Origin: Hyaloraphidium curvatum
Lineage: Eukaryota > Monoblepharomycota > Hyaloraphidiomycetes > Hyaloraphidiales > Hyaloraphidiaceae
Length of the DNA: 64,000 bases
NCBI GenBank assembly: GCA_025558095.1
Contig: JAIVFI010000001.1
Span: forward strand, 944,501-1,008,500
Direction: 5' to 3'
The notes beneath the pieces are model-generated. The model was given only the letters and a program-made list of their open reading frames with translations. It made no database searches and had not been told where the DNA came from. Position 1 is the first letter of the stretch. Each line of letters begins with the position of its first letter. Both the position numbers and the translations under genes were made by a program. Positions 63,750 to 64,000 of this stretch are shown in pieces.

Positions 63750-64000
63750 ATGTCGGGCCTCAAGCGGCGCCGAGGCGGCCGCGGGAATGCCTCCGACACC
63801 GAAGAGTCCGATGCCGGTGCCGGTATCGACGACCTGGACCTGACCTCCAGGCGGGAGGAGGAGCAGGTGGACCGCGAGACGCCGGCGCAGAAGCGTCTCC
63901 GCCTGGCCAAGTCCTACCTGGCCCAGGTCAAGGCCGACGTCCGCGGACAGAAAAAGGCCGTGGAGGTTGCCGATGGAGTCTTTGAGTTTGATGCGGAGGA
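63750..64000 (+). CDS. RRP9: U3 snoRNP WD40 protein Rrp9, 5' end
   Basis: Runs off the right edge. 83 residues visible: basic start (MSGLKRRRGGRG), acidic patch (DTEESDAGAGIDDLDL), then RREEEQVDRETPAQKRLRLA and KSYLAQVKADVRGQKKAVEV. The ETPxxKRLRLAKxYLxQ segment is the conserved N-terminal signature of Rrp9/U3-55K, which binds the box B/C of U3 snoRNA. The WD40 propeller lies beyond the window. Together with IMP4 it is the second U3-processome component here. Confidence 0.85.
   Translation, partial: MSGLKRRRGGRGNASDTEESDAGAGIDDLDLTSRREEEQVDRETPAQKRLRLAKSYLAQVKADVRGQKKAVEVADGVFEFDAE

Noticed and set aside
1..64000. CRISPR arrays, prophage, operons or transposases
   Set aside because: None seen. 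Introns, splice signals and eukaryote-only proteins show that this is nuclear DNA.

Overview
This is a nuclear chromosome segment from a GC-rich, gene-dense eukaryote with very short introns, typically 46-70 nt. The introns usually start GTGGGT or GTGGGC and carry a CTGAC or CTAAC branch site just before the acceptor. The gene content points to a fungus or a close relative: a DUF7918-like protein, a Pcs60/AAE3-type acyl-CoA ligase, an Mdm1-type sorting nexin, Rgp1 and Zim17. An enkurin-domain protein at 50066-51146 belongs to a family found in ciliated or flagellated organisms, so a zoosporic (chytrid-like) fungus is the best guess. No species can be named. I saw no organelle, bacterial or viral segment, no tRNA or rRNA gene, and no transposase or reverse transcriptase.

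Layout. 1-9146 holds RNA, iron-sulfur, chromatin and membrane genes: the 5' tip of ECM2/RBM22, NBP35, a SET/NAP histone chaperone, NDUFAF7, EMC7, TIPIN, RGP1 and mitoribosomal bL28m. 9694-14072 holds a lone secreted sulfotransferase, COQ6 and a DUF7918-like nuclear protein with SUMO motifs. 14350-23575 holds ORC1, valyl-tRNA synthetase, a bHLH factor with an AT-hook, and RRS1. 23805-33093 holds a triple RanBP2 zinc-finger protein, a small basic protein, IMP4, mS34, a SANTA-like protein back to back with an unknown protein, a metallo-beta-lactamase-fold gene broken by a 10-bp duplication, and an orphan gene. 33501-48088 holds an Mdm1-like nexin, an oxalyl-CoA-synthetase-like ligase, a coiled-coil protein, a degenerate serine-hydrolase remnant, a large secreted cysteine-repeat/beta-helix protein, an F-box/SAP/WD40 protein and the SUMO ligase NSE2. 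48089-50065 is a gene-free, repeat-bearing stretch. 50066-64000 holds enkurin, SRP9, JMJD5/KDM8, an orphan, ribosomal protein uL23, PIG-S, an F-box-like protein, a two-helix membrane protein, ZIM17, a GPI-anchored GDSL hydrolase, a UPF0126 channel-like protein and the start of RRP9.

How the genes relate. They are not an operon or a single pathway. They are housekeeping genes, most often in head-to-head pairs separated by about 65-400 bp (for example ECM2/NBP35, NDUFAF7/EMC7, TIPIN/RGP1, IMP4/mS34, SRP9/JMJD5, uL23/PIG-S, ZIM17/GDSL), which suggests shared bidirectional promoters. Recurrent themes are replication and chromosome maintenance (ORC1, TIPIN, NSE2, the SANTA-like protein, SET), ribosome production (RRS1, IMP4, RRP9, uL23, bL28m, mS34) and mitochondrial function (NDUFAF7, COQ6, ZIM17). 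Exon joints described below were derived by eye from reading frame, splice consensus and family alignment from memory; no search was run.
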